Shown in pieces: positions 1 through 6,071 of a DNA stretch of 11,385 nt (position 1 is the first letter of the stretch; each line of letters starts with the position of its first letter). Origin of the DNA: Planctomycetota bacterium (GTDB taxonomy: Bacteria; Planctomycetota; Planctomycetia; Pirellulales; Thermoguttaceae); the NCBI GenBank assembly GCA_015661985.1, contig DQVB01000155.1:1-11385 (forward strand), given 5' to 3'. A model generated the notes under the pieces. The model searched no databases. It had not been told where the DNA came from and worked only from the letters and a program-made list of their open reading frames with translations. The position numbers were made by a program, and so were the translations under genes.

Positions 1-1
1 C

Positions 2-1144
2 CCGGCTGACGCGTCTGTGCAGGACGAGCAGCTGGCCCAGCGACTGGCCGCGGTCGGGGCGTCCGTCGAGCGATGGGTATCGCTGGTGCCCCTGGCCCGC
101 GGAAAACACTCCCTGCAAGAACGGACCATCGATCTGGTGCAGCGCATGGTGGCGGCCGCCGCACATGGGGCAGACGCCGTCTTTGTGGCTCGCCCCTTCG
201 ATGAGGAGGTGGGCCTGTGGAGCCTGCGGGGCGAGCCGACGGAGCTATTCCTGCCGTGGCGGACGACGGTGCTGGCGATCGGGGAAGGGCAGTGGTTGGG
301 CAGCATCCAGCTGCCCCAGGGCAGCCGCAACCACGTCTTTGTCCGGGACGATACCGCGGTCATGGTGGTGGCTGCCGAGCGCCCCCGACGCGAGGTTTTG
401 GCCCTGGGCGAGGACGTCGAGCAAACGGATGTCTGGGGCCGAACGTCCCGCCCTGAGCGACGGGATCAGCGGTGGGTGGTCCCCGTGGGTCCCCTGCCCA
501 GCTTCCTCACCGGCCTTGACCCGCGGCTGTTCGGCTGGCGTCAGGCCTTTCGCCTCCAGCTGGAGCCGCTGTCCAGTGTGCCGGGGGTGCCCGTCAATGG
601 CCGCTTCCACTGGAAGAATACCGCGTCGCACCGCGTCGCCGGACGGCTGCGGTTGGTCATGCCGGAGGGCTGGAAGGTGGCCCCGGCGGCATTCGACTTC
701 CAGTTGGCTGCAGGCGAGTCTTTGGAACAAGGTTTCACCGTCACCCTGCCGTTCCGCGTCCTTGGCGGACGGCATCCACTTCGGGTGGACGTTCAGATCT
801 CTGCGCCGGAGGCCATGCGATTCAGTATCTTTCGCCACGTGGAGGTGGGCGCCGCCGTGCGATTGGCTGCCACGCTCCGCTGGACCGACCGGGGTGTATT
901 GGTGGTCGAACAACGGTTGAGCAACGATTCCGACCAGCCGGTCAACTTTCTGTGCTATCTGCTGGCGCCCCATCGCCGGCCCCTCAGCACTCGGGTGGTC
1001 AACCTCCGCCGAGGCGAGGACGTACAAACGTACCGGCTAGCTGACGCAGCCGCCCTGGCAGGCACGACGCTCTGGTTACGGGCTGAACAGATCGGCGGGC
1101 CGCAGGTGCTGAACTACCGGCTGGTGGTCGAGCAGCCGCCCTGA
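2..1144 (+). CDS. C-terminal part of a large, probably secreted beta-sandwich protein (5'-truncated)
   Basis: The frame is open to the left edge with no stop, so the gene begins outside the window; a GTG at 17 is only the first in-frame start-like codon and I do not take it as the start. About 380 residues are visible. Residues about 60-135 are short beta-rich segments. A linker with PSFLTGLDPRLFGWRQ follows, and then a region of about 100 residues (numbering from the GTG, about 175-278) with alternating strands, NGRFHWKN, LRLVMPEGW and LPFRVLGGRHPLRVDV. This pattern resembles NEW3/Ig-like modules that follow catalytic domains in large extracytoplasmic proteins. A second beta-rich segment ends the protein. 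No catalytic motif is visible here, so the function is unknown. It reads away from the hydrogenase operon and is probably unrelated to it. The stop codon lies in the loop of a GC-rich 6-bp hairpin (1135-1150). Confidence 0.75.
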   Translation, partial: PADASVQDEQLAQRLAAVGASVERWVSLVPLARGKHSLQERTIDLVQRMVAAAAHGADAVFVARPFDEEVGLWSLRGEPTELFLPWRTTVLAIGEGQWLGSIQLPQGSRNHVFVRDDTAVMVVAAERPRREVLALGEDVEQTDVWGRTSRPERRDQRWVVPVGPLPSFLTGLDPRLFGWRQAFRLQLEPLSSVPGVPVNGRFHWKNTASHRVAGRLRLVMPEGWKVAPAAFDFQLAAGESLEQGFTVTLPFRVLGGRHPLRVDVQISAPEAMRFSIFRHVEVGAAVRLAATLRWTDRGVLVVEQRLSNDSDQPVNFLCYLLAPHRRPLSTRVVNLRRGEDVQTYRLADAAALAGTTLWLRAEQIGGPQVLNYRLVVEQPP

Positions 1145-1344
1145 GGCGGCGCCGAGAGGTCCGGCCGCTCCGACGGGGTCGAGCGAACGAGAGAAGGGGA
1201 TCTCCGCAGTGCCTCCCGGCTTGGGGTCGGCGCCGGCGTCACGACCGCCGTCAAGCCCTCGTCTCTCTGTTCGGGCCCCCTGTCTGCTCTCTGTTCGGGC
1301 CCCCTGTCCGCCGCGCGGTGAACTTGGCCACGTCGTTGGGAGGG
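1145..1344. other. Noncoding gap between convergent genes
   Basis: This gap separates the plus-strand gene ending at 1144 from the minus-strand small membrane protein ending at 1345. The perfect stem GCCGCC/GGCGGC (1135-1140 with 1145-1150) has the upstream stop codon in its CTGA loop. It has no T-tract after it, so a terminator role is only possible. The rest holds the direct repeat listed separately. I see no convincing small gene. Confidence 0.5.
1263..1308. repeat. Two perfect 22-bp direct repeats
   Basis: Copies at 1263-1284 and 1287-1308 are identical over 22 bases and separated by TG (period 24). Each starts CTCTCTGTTCGGG and ends CCCCCTGTC, and includes the palindromic core GGGCCC. 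The repeat is in a noncoding convergent gap. It may be a replication-slippage duplication; I see no evidence of function. Confidence 0.85.
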
Positions 1345-1599
1345 TCAACCTTTTTTCAATCTGCGAGGGATGGTGAACGAATACAGACAGACGACGGCGC
1401 CGGTGGACATGAGGCTCCAGGGCGCCCAAGGCGCGGGGTCGATCACCTTGTGCGGACCCGGCCGGGGTGGGGCGAGCATCCCCGGCTGGCTGGCCGGCGC
1501 CGGAGCGCGGGCCTTGAGTACGAACTGCTTGACGCCCAGGCACTGGGCGCCCAGCAGGAGCAGAAAGGTTCCGAGGGCCAGGAAAAAAGACCGCCACAT
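1345..1599 (-). CDS. Small two-helix membrane protein, 84 aa, function unknown
   Basis: The start is the ATG at 1599-1597, chosen because GGAGG (minus strand of 1609-1613) lies 9 nt upstream. The frame stays open further upstream, but that extension is proline-rich and has no protein character. The first hydrophobic helix is at residues about 4-22 (FFLALGTFLLLLGAQCLGV). A proline- and alanine-rich linker of about 35 residues follows, then a second hydrophobic helix at about 60-77 (WSLMSTGAVVCLYSFTIP), and the protein ends in RRLKKG. The positive tail suggests that the C-terminus faces the cytoplasm. The layout matches small uncharacterised membrane proteins that I recall from planctomycetes, but I cannot name a family. 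It is transcribed divergently from the PAS-GAF-REC gene across a 375-bp region. No function is proposed. Confidence 0.72.
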   Translation of the reverse strand: MWRSFFLALGTFLLLLGAQCLGVKQFVLKARAPAPASQPGMLAPPRPGPHKVIDPAPWAPWSLMSTGAVVCLYSFTIPRRLKKG

Positions 1600-1608
1600 G
1601 GATCTGAT

Positions 1609-1613
1609 CCTCC
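1609..1613 (-). promoter_or_regulatory. Ribosome binding site of the 84-aa membrane protein
   Basis: GGAGG on the minus strand, 9 nt before the ATG at 1599. It decides the start over the longer open frame that continues to about 1821. Confidence 0.7.
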
Positions 1614-1697
1614 GTTTCTCTTCATCGTCGCCCGGGCCGGGAGACTGAAGTGAGCGGCAGCGCCGGGTGCCAATCGCCGGGAGAGGCCGGGGCTTCT

Positions 1698-1728
1698 GGC
1701 AACGGTTTTCCCAATTGGGCAGGTTGCC
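1698..1728. promoter_or_regulatory. 31-bp nested dyad, possible operator or RNA hairpin
   Basis: The outer arms GGCAAC (1698-1703) and GTTGCC (1723-1728) are perfect reverse complements. Inside them is the perfect 10-bp palindrome CCCAATTGGG (1710-1719). The site lies in the divergent region, about 100 nt upstream of the 84-aa gene's start and about 165 nt before the candidate -35 of the PAS-GAF-REC gene. The nested symmetry suits a dimeric repressor or activator site, or a transcribed hairpin. Neither can be told from one sequence. Confidence 0.4.
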
Positions 1729-1891
1729 GTATCCGTGCGGGGTGGCCGCTGGCGTCGGATCTGCGGAGGATAGGGGAAATGTGCGCTGGTGTGGTGCGGC
1801 AAACGGGGGAAAGAGGATCAAGCGGGGAATGCTTATGGATTTTTTCGGCCCGGCGGACCGATGGAGGATTCAAGCAGCCCCCGCTTTCTGG

Positions 1892-1920
1892 TTGTACGCA
1901 TCTTGCCCAATCCCTATAAT
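1892..1920 (+). promoter_or_regulatory. Sigma-70-type promoter for the PAS-GAF-REC gene
   Basis: A perfect TATAAT (1915-1920) lies exactly 17 nt after TTGTAC (1892-1897), a -35 matching the consensus only in its TTG. The predicted transcription start is near 1926-1928, about 48 nt before the TTG codon at 1975. In this GC-rich DNA a perfect -10 at ideal spacing is notable. It implies that in-frame start-like codons further upstream (GTG 1789, ATG 1861) are not used from this promoter. Confidence 0.6.
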
Positions 1921-1974
1921 AGTGGGTGCTGCACAAAGGGCGGACAGATCGCCAGGGAACGGAGTGCGGGAGCA

Positions 1975-3681
1975 TTGCCGGGTAAGCCCAAAATCGTCTG
2001 CGTTGGTCGGTCCCGCCAGATTGCTGATCGGCTTCTGGGTGACGCCGCTGGTTCGTATGAAGTGGTCCTGGTCGAGACCCCCTTGGATGTTCTGGGCCAC
2101 TTGGGACCCGAGGTAGAGGGTGTTGTTTTTGGGCAGGACGTGATCCAGCAGGCCGGTGATTTCGGCACCTTTCTGCTCCATGACCAGATCATCCAGTCCC
2201 TGCCGGACGGGGTTGTATTGCTGAACAGCGAGAACCGGGTGTTGTGGGGCAACGCCCGGATCTGTCAATGGGCCGGACGGGAGCAGGTGGCGGGAGAGAA
2301 CTTCTATTCGCTCCTGGGGAGCCCGGAGATCTTGGGGCCCGACTTCTGTCCCTTCCACTCGGCGCTGGCCACGGGCCAGGCCAGCAGTTCCACGTTGCGC
2401 AGCGAGACGGGCCGCTATTATCAGCTCCATGCGGTGCCCGTGCACGAACCGCAAGGCGGCTGGCGGCATCTGATCGTCACCGTCCGGGACGTGACGGCCG
2501 AGATGCTCCAGCAGCAGAAGCTGGCTGCCATCCACCAGGCCGGGATCGAGCTGGCCAACCTCACGCCCGACGAGCTGCTGGGCATGTCGGTCGACGAGCG
2601 GGTGGAGCTGCTGAAGTCGAACATCCTCCACTTCACCAAGGACTTGTTGAATTTCGACGTGGTGGAGATCCGGCTTTTGGATCAGAAGACGGGCCGGTTG
2701 GAGCCCCTGTTGGCCGAGGGGATGGAGCCGGAGGCCGTTGAGCGGGTGCTCTTTGCCCAGCCTCAGAACAACGGGGTGACCGGGTTTGTGGCGGCCACGG
2801 GGAAGAGTTATTTGTGCGAGGACACCCAGGAGGATCCGCTCTATTTGCCAGGTGCCAGAGGAGCGCGCAGTTCGCTGACTGTGCCCCTGCTGCTGCACGA
2901 CGAGGTGATCGGCACGTTCAATGTGGAGAGCCCTCGGCCGGGGGCCTTCACCGAAAGCGACCTTCAGTTCCTGGAGATCTTCGCTCGCGACGTGGCCGTG
3001 GCGTTGAACACCTTCGAGCTGCTGCAGGCCGAGCGTGCGGGGACGGCCGCGGCCAGCGTGGAGGCGATCCACAGCGCCGTGGCCCTGCCGGTGGACGAGA
3101 TCCTCAACGACGCCGTTCACGTCATGGAGCGGTACATCGGGCATGAACCGGAGGTGGTCCAGCGACTGCAACGGATCCTGCGCAATGCGCGGGACATCAA
3201 ACAGGTGATCCAGAAGGTGGGGCAGAAGCTGGCTCCGGCCGAGGCCCTGCCGCACCCGCCGGAGGTGTCCCGGCCGGCGCTGCGCGGCCGGCGCATGTTG
3301 CTGGTCGACGAAGACGCTTCGGTGCGCGAGGCCGCCCATGCGCTGCTGGAACGGGCCGGATGCATTGTGGAAACGGCCCCCAGCGGCTCGTTGGCTCTGA
3401 TGATGGCCCGCACCAGCGACTACGACGTGGTCATTGCCGATATCCGGCTGCCCGACTTTTCGGGCTACGAGTTCATGTTGGAGCTGCAGAAAGTCATGCC
3501 GGTCGAGCCCTTGCCCTTGATCCTGATGACCGGTTTTGGCTACGATCCGGGCCATTCGATCGTCAAGGCCCGGCAGGCTGGGCTGAAGGCCGTGCTGTAC
3601 AAGCCGTTCCGGTTGGATCAGCTGTTGAGCACGGTGGAGGAGGTGGTCACCAGCACTCCCCGGCCCGTGAGGCAGGCGTGA
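1975..3681 (+). CDS. PAS-GAF-REC signalling protein with a DHp-like segment and no ATPase domain
   Basis: A cytoplasmic signal-transduction protein of 568 aa from TTG 1975. That start has GGAG 10 nt upstream and is the only start-like codon between the promoter and the conserved region. The frame is open to 1789, but that stretch does not look like protein. Residues about 1-65 form a small alpha/beta-like segment. A PAS domain spans about 71-178 (PDGVVLLN, WGNARICQWAG, CPFHSALATGQ, TVRDVTAE) and a GAF domain about 198-353 (VTGFVAATG, LTVPLLLHDEVIGTFNVES). A helical segment at about 360-418 contains AIHSAVALPVDEILND, like a degenerate histidine-kinase dimerisation box (H366). A receiver domain spans about 440-558 with acidic residues D445/E446/D447, phosphoacceptor D489 (IADIRLPD), T519 and K543 (LYKPF). 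There is no HATPase domain, so it cannot autophosphorylate in the usual way. The sensory ligand is unknown. Its link to the nearby hydrogenase operon is inference. Confidence 0.85.
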   Translation: MPGKPKIVCVGRSRQIADRLLGDAAGSYEVVLVETPLDVLGHLGPEVEGVVFGQDVIQQAGDFGTFLLHDQIIQSLPDGVVLLNSENRVLWGNARICQWAGREQVAGENFYSLLGSPEILGPDFCPFHSALATGQASSSTLRSETGRYYQLHAVPVHEPQGGWRHLIVTVRDVTAEMLQQQKLAAIHQAGIELANLTPDELLGMSVDERVELLKSNILHFTKDLLNFDVVEIRLLDQKTGRLEPLLAEGMEPEAVERVLFAQPQNNGVTGFVAATGKSYLCEDTQEDPLYLPGARGARSSLTVPLLLHDEVIGTFNVESPRPGAFTESDLQFLEIFARDVAVALNTFELLQAERAGTAAASVEAIHSAVALPVDEILNDAVHVMERYIGHEPEVVQRLQRILRNARDIKQVIQKVGQKLAPAEALPHPPEVSRPALRGRRMLLVDEDASVREAAHALLERAGCIVETAPSGSLALMMARTSDYDVVIADIRLPDFSGYEFMLELQKVMPVEPLPLILMTGFGYDPGHSIVKARQAGLKAVLYKPFRLDQLLSTVEEVVTSTPRPVRQA

Positions 3682-3766
3682 GGGGAGCCGACGGGCGGCG
3701 CGACCGGGCCGGGTTTTCCGTTCCCTCGCATCGCTCGAAGATGCCGTAACGGTCTTCGCTTCGTCA

Positions 3767-4981
3767 ATGAACGCAGTCTGTCTTTCGGTGGCACTGGTCG
3801 GTCATGTGGCCCTGTGGGCGGCGGCCTTCAACCGGGCCCACAGCACGGGCGTTTCCCCGCGCCTGGGACGGCTGTTCGGTTTCGCTCCCCTTGCCCCGGT
3901 ACTGGCCATCCCCGCAGCCTATTTCGGCCAGCTCGGTTGGGCGGGCCTGCGGCCGCTCGACCCCGGAGTCGAGCTGCCGTGGGGTTGGATGCTCTACGGC
4001 GTGCTCTGCGGGTTGGGAGCCATCTGGGTGTGCGCCCTTTGGGGCCTGCGGTGGATGTCTCGGCGGCCGCCCGGCGTGCTCTGTGACGAGCGGGCCCGGC
4101 GGCTGGATCTGGTTGCCAAAGCCGAGCGAACGTCTCGCGACGGCTTCGGCCGCCACCCGCTGTTGTGGCTCCCGGGCAACGAAACGTTGCAACTCGAACT
4201 GGTCGAACGGGCAGTGGCTTTGCCCGGGTTGCCCCCGTCCCTGGATGGCCTGTGCATCGTCCACCTGTCCGATTTGCACCTCAGTGGGAAGGTGAGCCTG
4301 GGCTATTTCCAGCGCGTGGTCCAGTACGCCAACCGGTGGGAGCCGGACCTGGTGGCCATCACCGGCGACCTGGTGGAGCGGAACAGGGTTCTCGATTGGG
4401 CCCCTCAACTGCTCGGCGCGTTGGAAGCCAAGTTCGGCGTCTATTTCACCCTGGGCAACCACGACGCCATGATCGACCACCGCCGTCTCTGCCGCGCGCT
4501 GGTCCATGCCGGGCTGGTGCACCTGGGCGGACGGAGCGTGGAGCTATCGATCCGGGGACAGTGCGTGATCTTGGCCGGCAACGAGCTGCCGTGGTTCCCC
4601 CCGGCTCCCCAATGGCCGGGGACCGATGGCGACGGGCGAGGCCGCCGGCTGCGGATCGCTCTGGCCCATACGCCGGACCAGCTGGAGTGGGCCCGAGCCC
4701 ATGGCGTGGATCTGATGCTGGCGGGACATCTGCACGGCGGCCAGATCCGCTTCCCGCTCATCGGGCCGGTCCTCTCGCCGAGCCGTCGGGGTGTGCGTTA
4801 CGCCTGCGGTCTGTTCGACGTGGCGCCGACCGTGCTACAGGTTTCGCGCGGCGTCTCCGCAGAGTACCCGATTCGGATCAACTGCCCGCCGGAGATCATC
4901 CGGCTCGAGCTGCGTGCACCCGTGGCGCACCCAGTCGCTGAAGGCGCGCTGGAGGCGCCGCTGCTGGAGCTGGCCCGTTGA
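3767..4981 (+). CDS. Membrane-anchored calcineurin-like metallophosphoesterase (YkuE-like)
   Basis: 404 aa. The N-terminal part has hydrophobic segments at residues about 4-22, 40-60 and 74-97, predicting a membrane anchor. The metallophosphoesterase domain follows from about 160. All canonical metal and catalytic motifs are present in order: D169/H171 (HLSDLHLS), G200/D201 (ITGDLVE), N231/H232/D233 (LGNHD), H301 (ALAHTPD) and H321/H323 (LAGHLHGGQIRFP). These bind two divalent metals and hydrolyse phosphoester or pyrophosphate bonds. The GHLHGGQ form with a membrane anchor is typical of the YkuE/YaeI group, some of which act on lipid-linked pyrophosphates; the substrate here cannot be read. 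The gene starts 85 nt after the PAS-GAF-REC gene and may share its transcript. No good ribosome-binding sequence is visible at the ATG. It converges on the hydrogenase operon, with 81 nt between the two stops. Confidence 0.88.
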   Translation: MNAVCLSVALVGHVALWAAAFNRAHSTGVSPRLGRLFGFAPLAPVLAIPAAYFGQLGWAGLRPLDPGVELPWGWMLYGVLCGLGAIWVCALWGLRWMSRRPPGVLCDERARRLDLVAKAERTSRDGFGRHPLLWLPGNETLQLELVERAVALPGLPPSLDGLCIVHLSDLHLSGKVSLGYFQRVVQYANRWEPDLVAITGDLVERNRVLDWAPQLLGALEAKFGVYFTLGNHDAMIDHRRLCRALVHAGLVHLGGRSVELSIRGQCVILAGNELPWFPPAPQWPGTDGDGRGRRLRIALAHTPDQLEWARAHGVDLMLAGHLHGGQIRFPLIGPVLSPSRRGVRYACGLFDVAPTVLQVSRGVSAEYPIRINCPPEIIRLELRAPVAHPVAEGALEAPLLELAR

Positions 4982-5062
4982 TCGGCTGCGCCGGGTCGGG
5001 CCCGTCAGTCCCAGTGTTGGGCTGTGCTCGATTGGTCCGATCCGCCGGATCTCCCGTCGTCA

Positions 5063-5455
5063 TCAACGTTGGGCGGCCGTGGGCTTCAGCCGGGCTGCAA
5101 GGATGGCCAGCAGCTGATCGTTGTCGATCGGTTTCTGGAGCACACCCGCCAGTCCCAGGGCGGCGTAGTCGGTGGTCATCGTCAGGTTGTCGCCCACCGA
5201 GCTGAGCATGTAGATGGGTGCGGTGTTGCCCAAGGCCCTCAGTTCCTTGACGAAGCTGGTGCCCGTGTCCACCTCTTCCATCATCAGATCGAGGATGATC
5301 AGGTCGGGCTGGACGGCCTTGTAGCGACGCAGGCCTTCTTCGCCCGTCTTGGCTGTGGCGACGAGGTAACCGTTGGCCTCCAGGACTGTTTGCAGGCAGA
5401 GCAACAGGTCTTCGTCGTCGTCGACACAAAGGATGACGTATTTGCCGTCTTGCAT
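5063..5455 (-). CDS. Single-domain response-regulator receiver, last cistron of the hydrogenase operon
   Basis: 130 aa, a stand-alone receiver with no DNA-binding or enzymatic output. The ATG at 5455 is preferred over a TTG at 5461, because it lies 2 nt after the hoxW stop with a GGGGAT ribosome-binding-like sequence upstream. Receiver landmarks are complete: acidic pocket D12-D14 (VDDDED), phosphoacceptor D56 (LIILDLMMEEVDTG), S85/S86 (YMLSS) and K108 (LQKPID). The loop after D56 reads MMEEVDTGTSF instead of the usual MPxMDG, marking a distinct receiver subgroup. I recall similar receivers near hydrogenase or NADH-dependent redox operons, but cannot verify this here. The 2-nt spacing argues for translational coupling to hoxW. 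A likely role is phosphate shuttle or protein-protein signalling tied to hydrogenase expression or activity; the partner is unknown. It could be phosphorylated by an unlinked kinase. Confidence 0.88.
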   Translation of the reverse strand: MQDGKYVILCVDDDEDLLLCLQTVLEANGYLVATAKTGEEGLRRYKAVQPDLIILDLMMEEVDTGTSFVKELRALGNTAPIYMLSSVGDNLTMTTDYAALGLAGVLQKPIDNDQLLAILAARLKPTAAQR

Positions 5456-5457
5456 GA

Positions 5458-6069
5458 TCAATCCCCGTGGAAAGACTGGCGGTCTGCGGGCAGGCCGTCA
5501 CGCTTGCCGTCGGCTGACCCGGATGAGTTCAGATGGTCCCCGTCCCTGTTGTGTGGCTCTTCGTGCCCGGACGGGGCGCTTTGCCCGGCACCCGGCGGCT
5601 CATATGTTCCAATGTACCCATCGCGGAGCGCTCTGTACAGGTGGGCGGCCGCGGCGCGAAGGTTCTCGCTCGCCTGGGGCGACAGTCCCTCGCCGAACGG
5701 ATCGAACCGGTATCCGCGGATGGCGATCAGCCACGCGGGCACTTGGGCGCCGAACAGCTCGTGGGCCAGCGCCAGCACGGCTTCGGGCCTGAGGGCGTGG
5801 GTCGAGAAGCTGGCCCATTCGGCTCGTGGCTTCAACGGCTGGATGCAGAACGGTTCCGGGCCCGCCCGAGACGCATCGGCGAAGAGCACTCGGGTATGTT
5901 CGGCCACCGCGGCGGCGTCCTCCACGGCCAGCTGGTAGTTGCTCAGGACGGTCAGACTTGGGAGTTTCCATCCGAGGGCGATCTCGGCCAAGGCCGGCCC
6001 CAGTCCATCGTCGTAGCGGCCGGGGTTGCCGAAGCCGATCAGAAGTGTCTTGGCCGAGGGGGCGCCCAC
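5458..6069 (-). CDS. hoxW: [NiFe]-hydrogenase maturation endopeptidase HoxW
   Basis: 203 aa. This nickel-dependent protease family (HycI/HybD/HoxW) removes the C-terminal tail of the large subunit after the NiFe(CN)2CO centre is assembled. Family motifs are present: GFGNPGRYDDGLG near the N-terminus with D21 at the position of HybD Glu16, D65 (LFADAS) at the second nickel ligand, and H91 (FSTHALRPE) at the third. The GTG start lies 2 nt after the hoxH stop. GGGGAGG (minus strand of 6076-6082), inside the end of hoxH, sits 6 nt before it, so translation is probably coupled. Its substrate is the HoxH encoded immediately upstream, which carries an uncleaved tail. Unusually, the core ends near residue 160 (YIGTYEPPG) and is followed by about 43 hydrophilic residues rich in Asp, Gly, Ser and His (H169, H173, H179, H201), beyond the usual family length of 150-170. 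Confidence 0.92.
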   Translation of the reverse strand: MGAPSAKTLLIGFGNPGRYDDGLGPALAEIALGWKLPSLTVLSNYQLAVEDAAAVAEHTRVLFADASRAGPEPFCIQPLKPRAEWASFSTHALRPEAVLALAHELFGAQVPAWLIAIRGYRFDPFGEGLSPQASENLRAAAAHLYRALRDGYIGTYEPPGAGQSAPSGHEEPHNRDGDHLNSSGSADGKRDGLPADRQSFHGD

Positions 6070-6071
6070 GA

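Noticed and set aside
1667..2116. Plus-strand frame overlapping the promoter and start of the PAS-GAF-REC gene
   Set aside because: It overlaps the promoter and the real coding region in another frame and shows no protein-like pattern.
1870..3555. Long minus-strand open frame opposite the PAS-GAF-REC gene
   Set aside because: It is rich in His, Gln and Arg, as expected of a reverse-frame shadow. The plus strand encodes clear PAS, GAF and REC motifs.
5039..5051. Bidirectional terminator between the metallophosphoesterase gene and the receiver gene
   Set aside because: GATCC-GCC-GGATC gives only a 5-bp stem with no T-tract on either strand, too weak to call.
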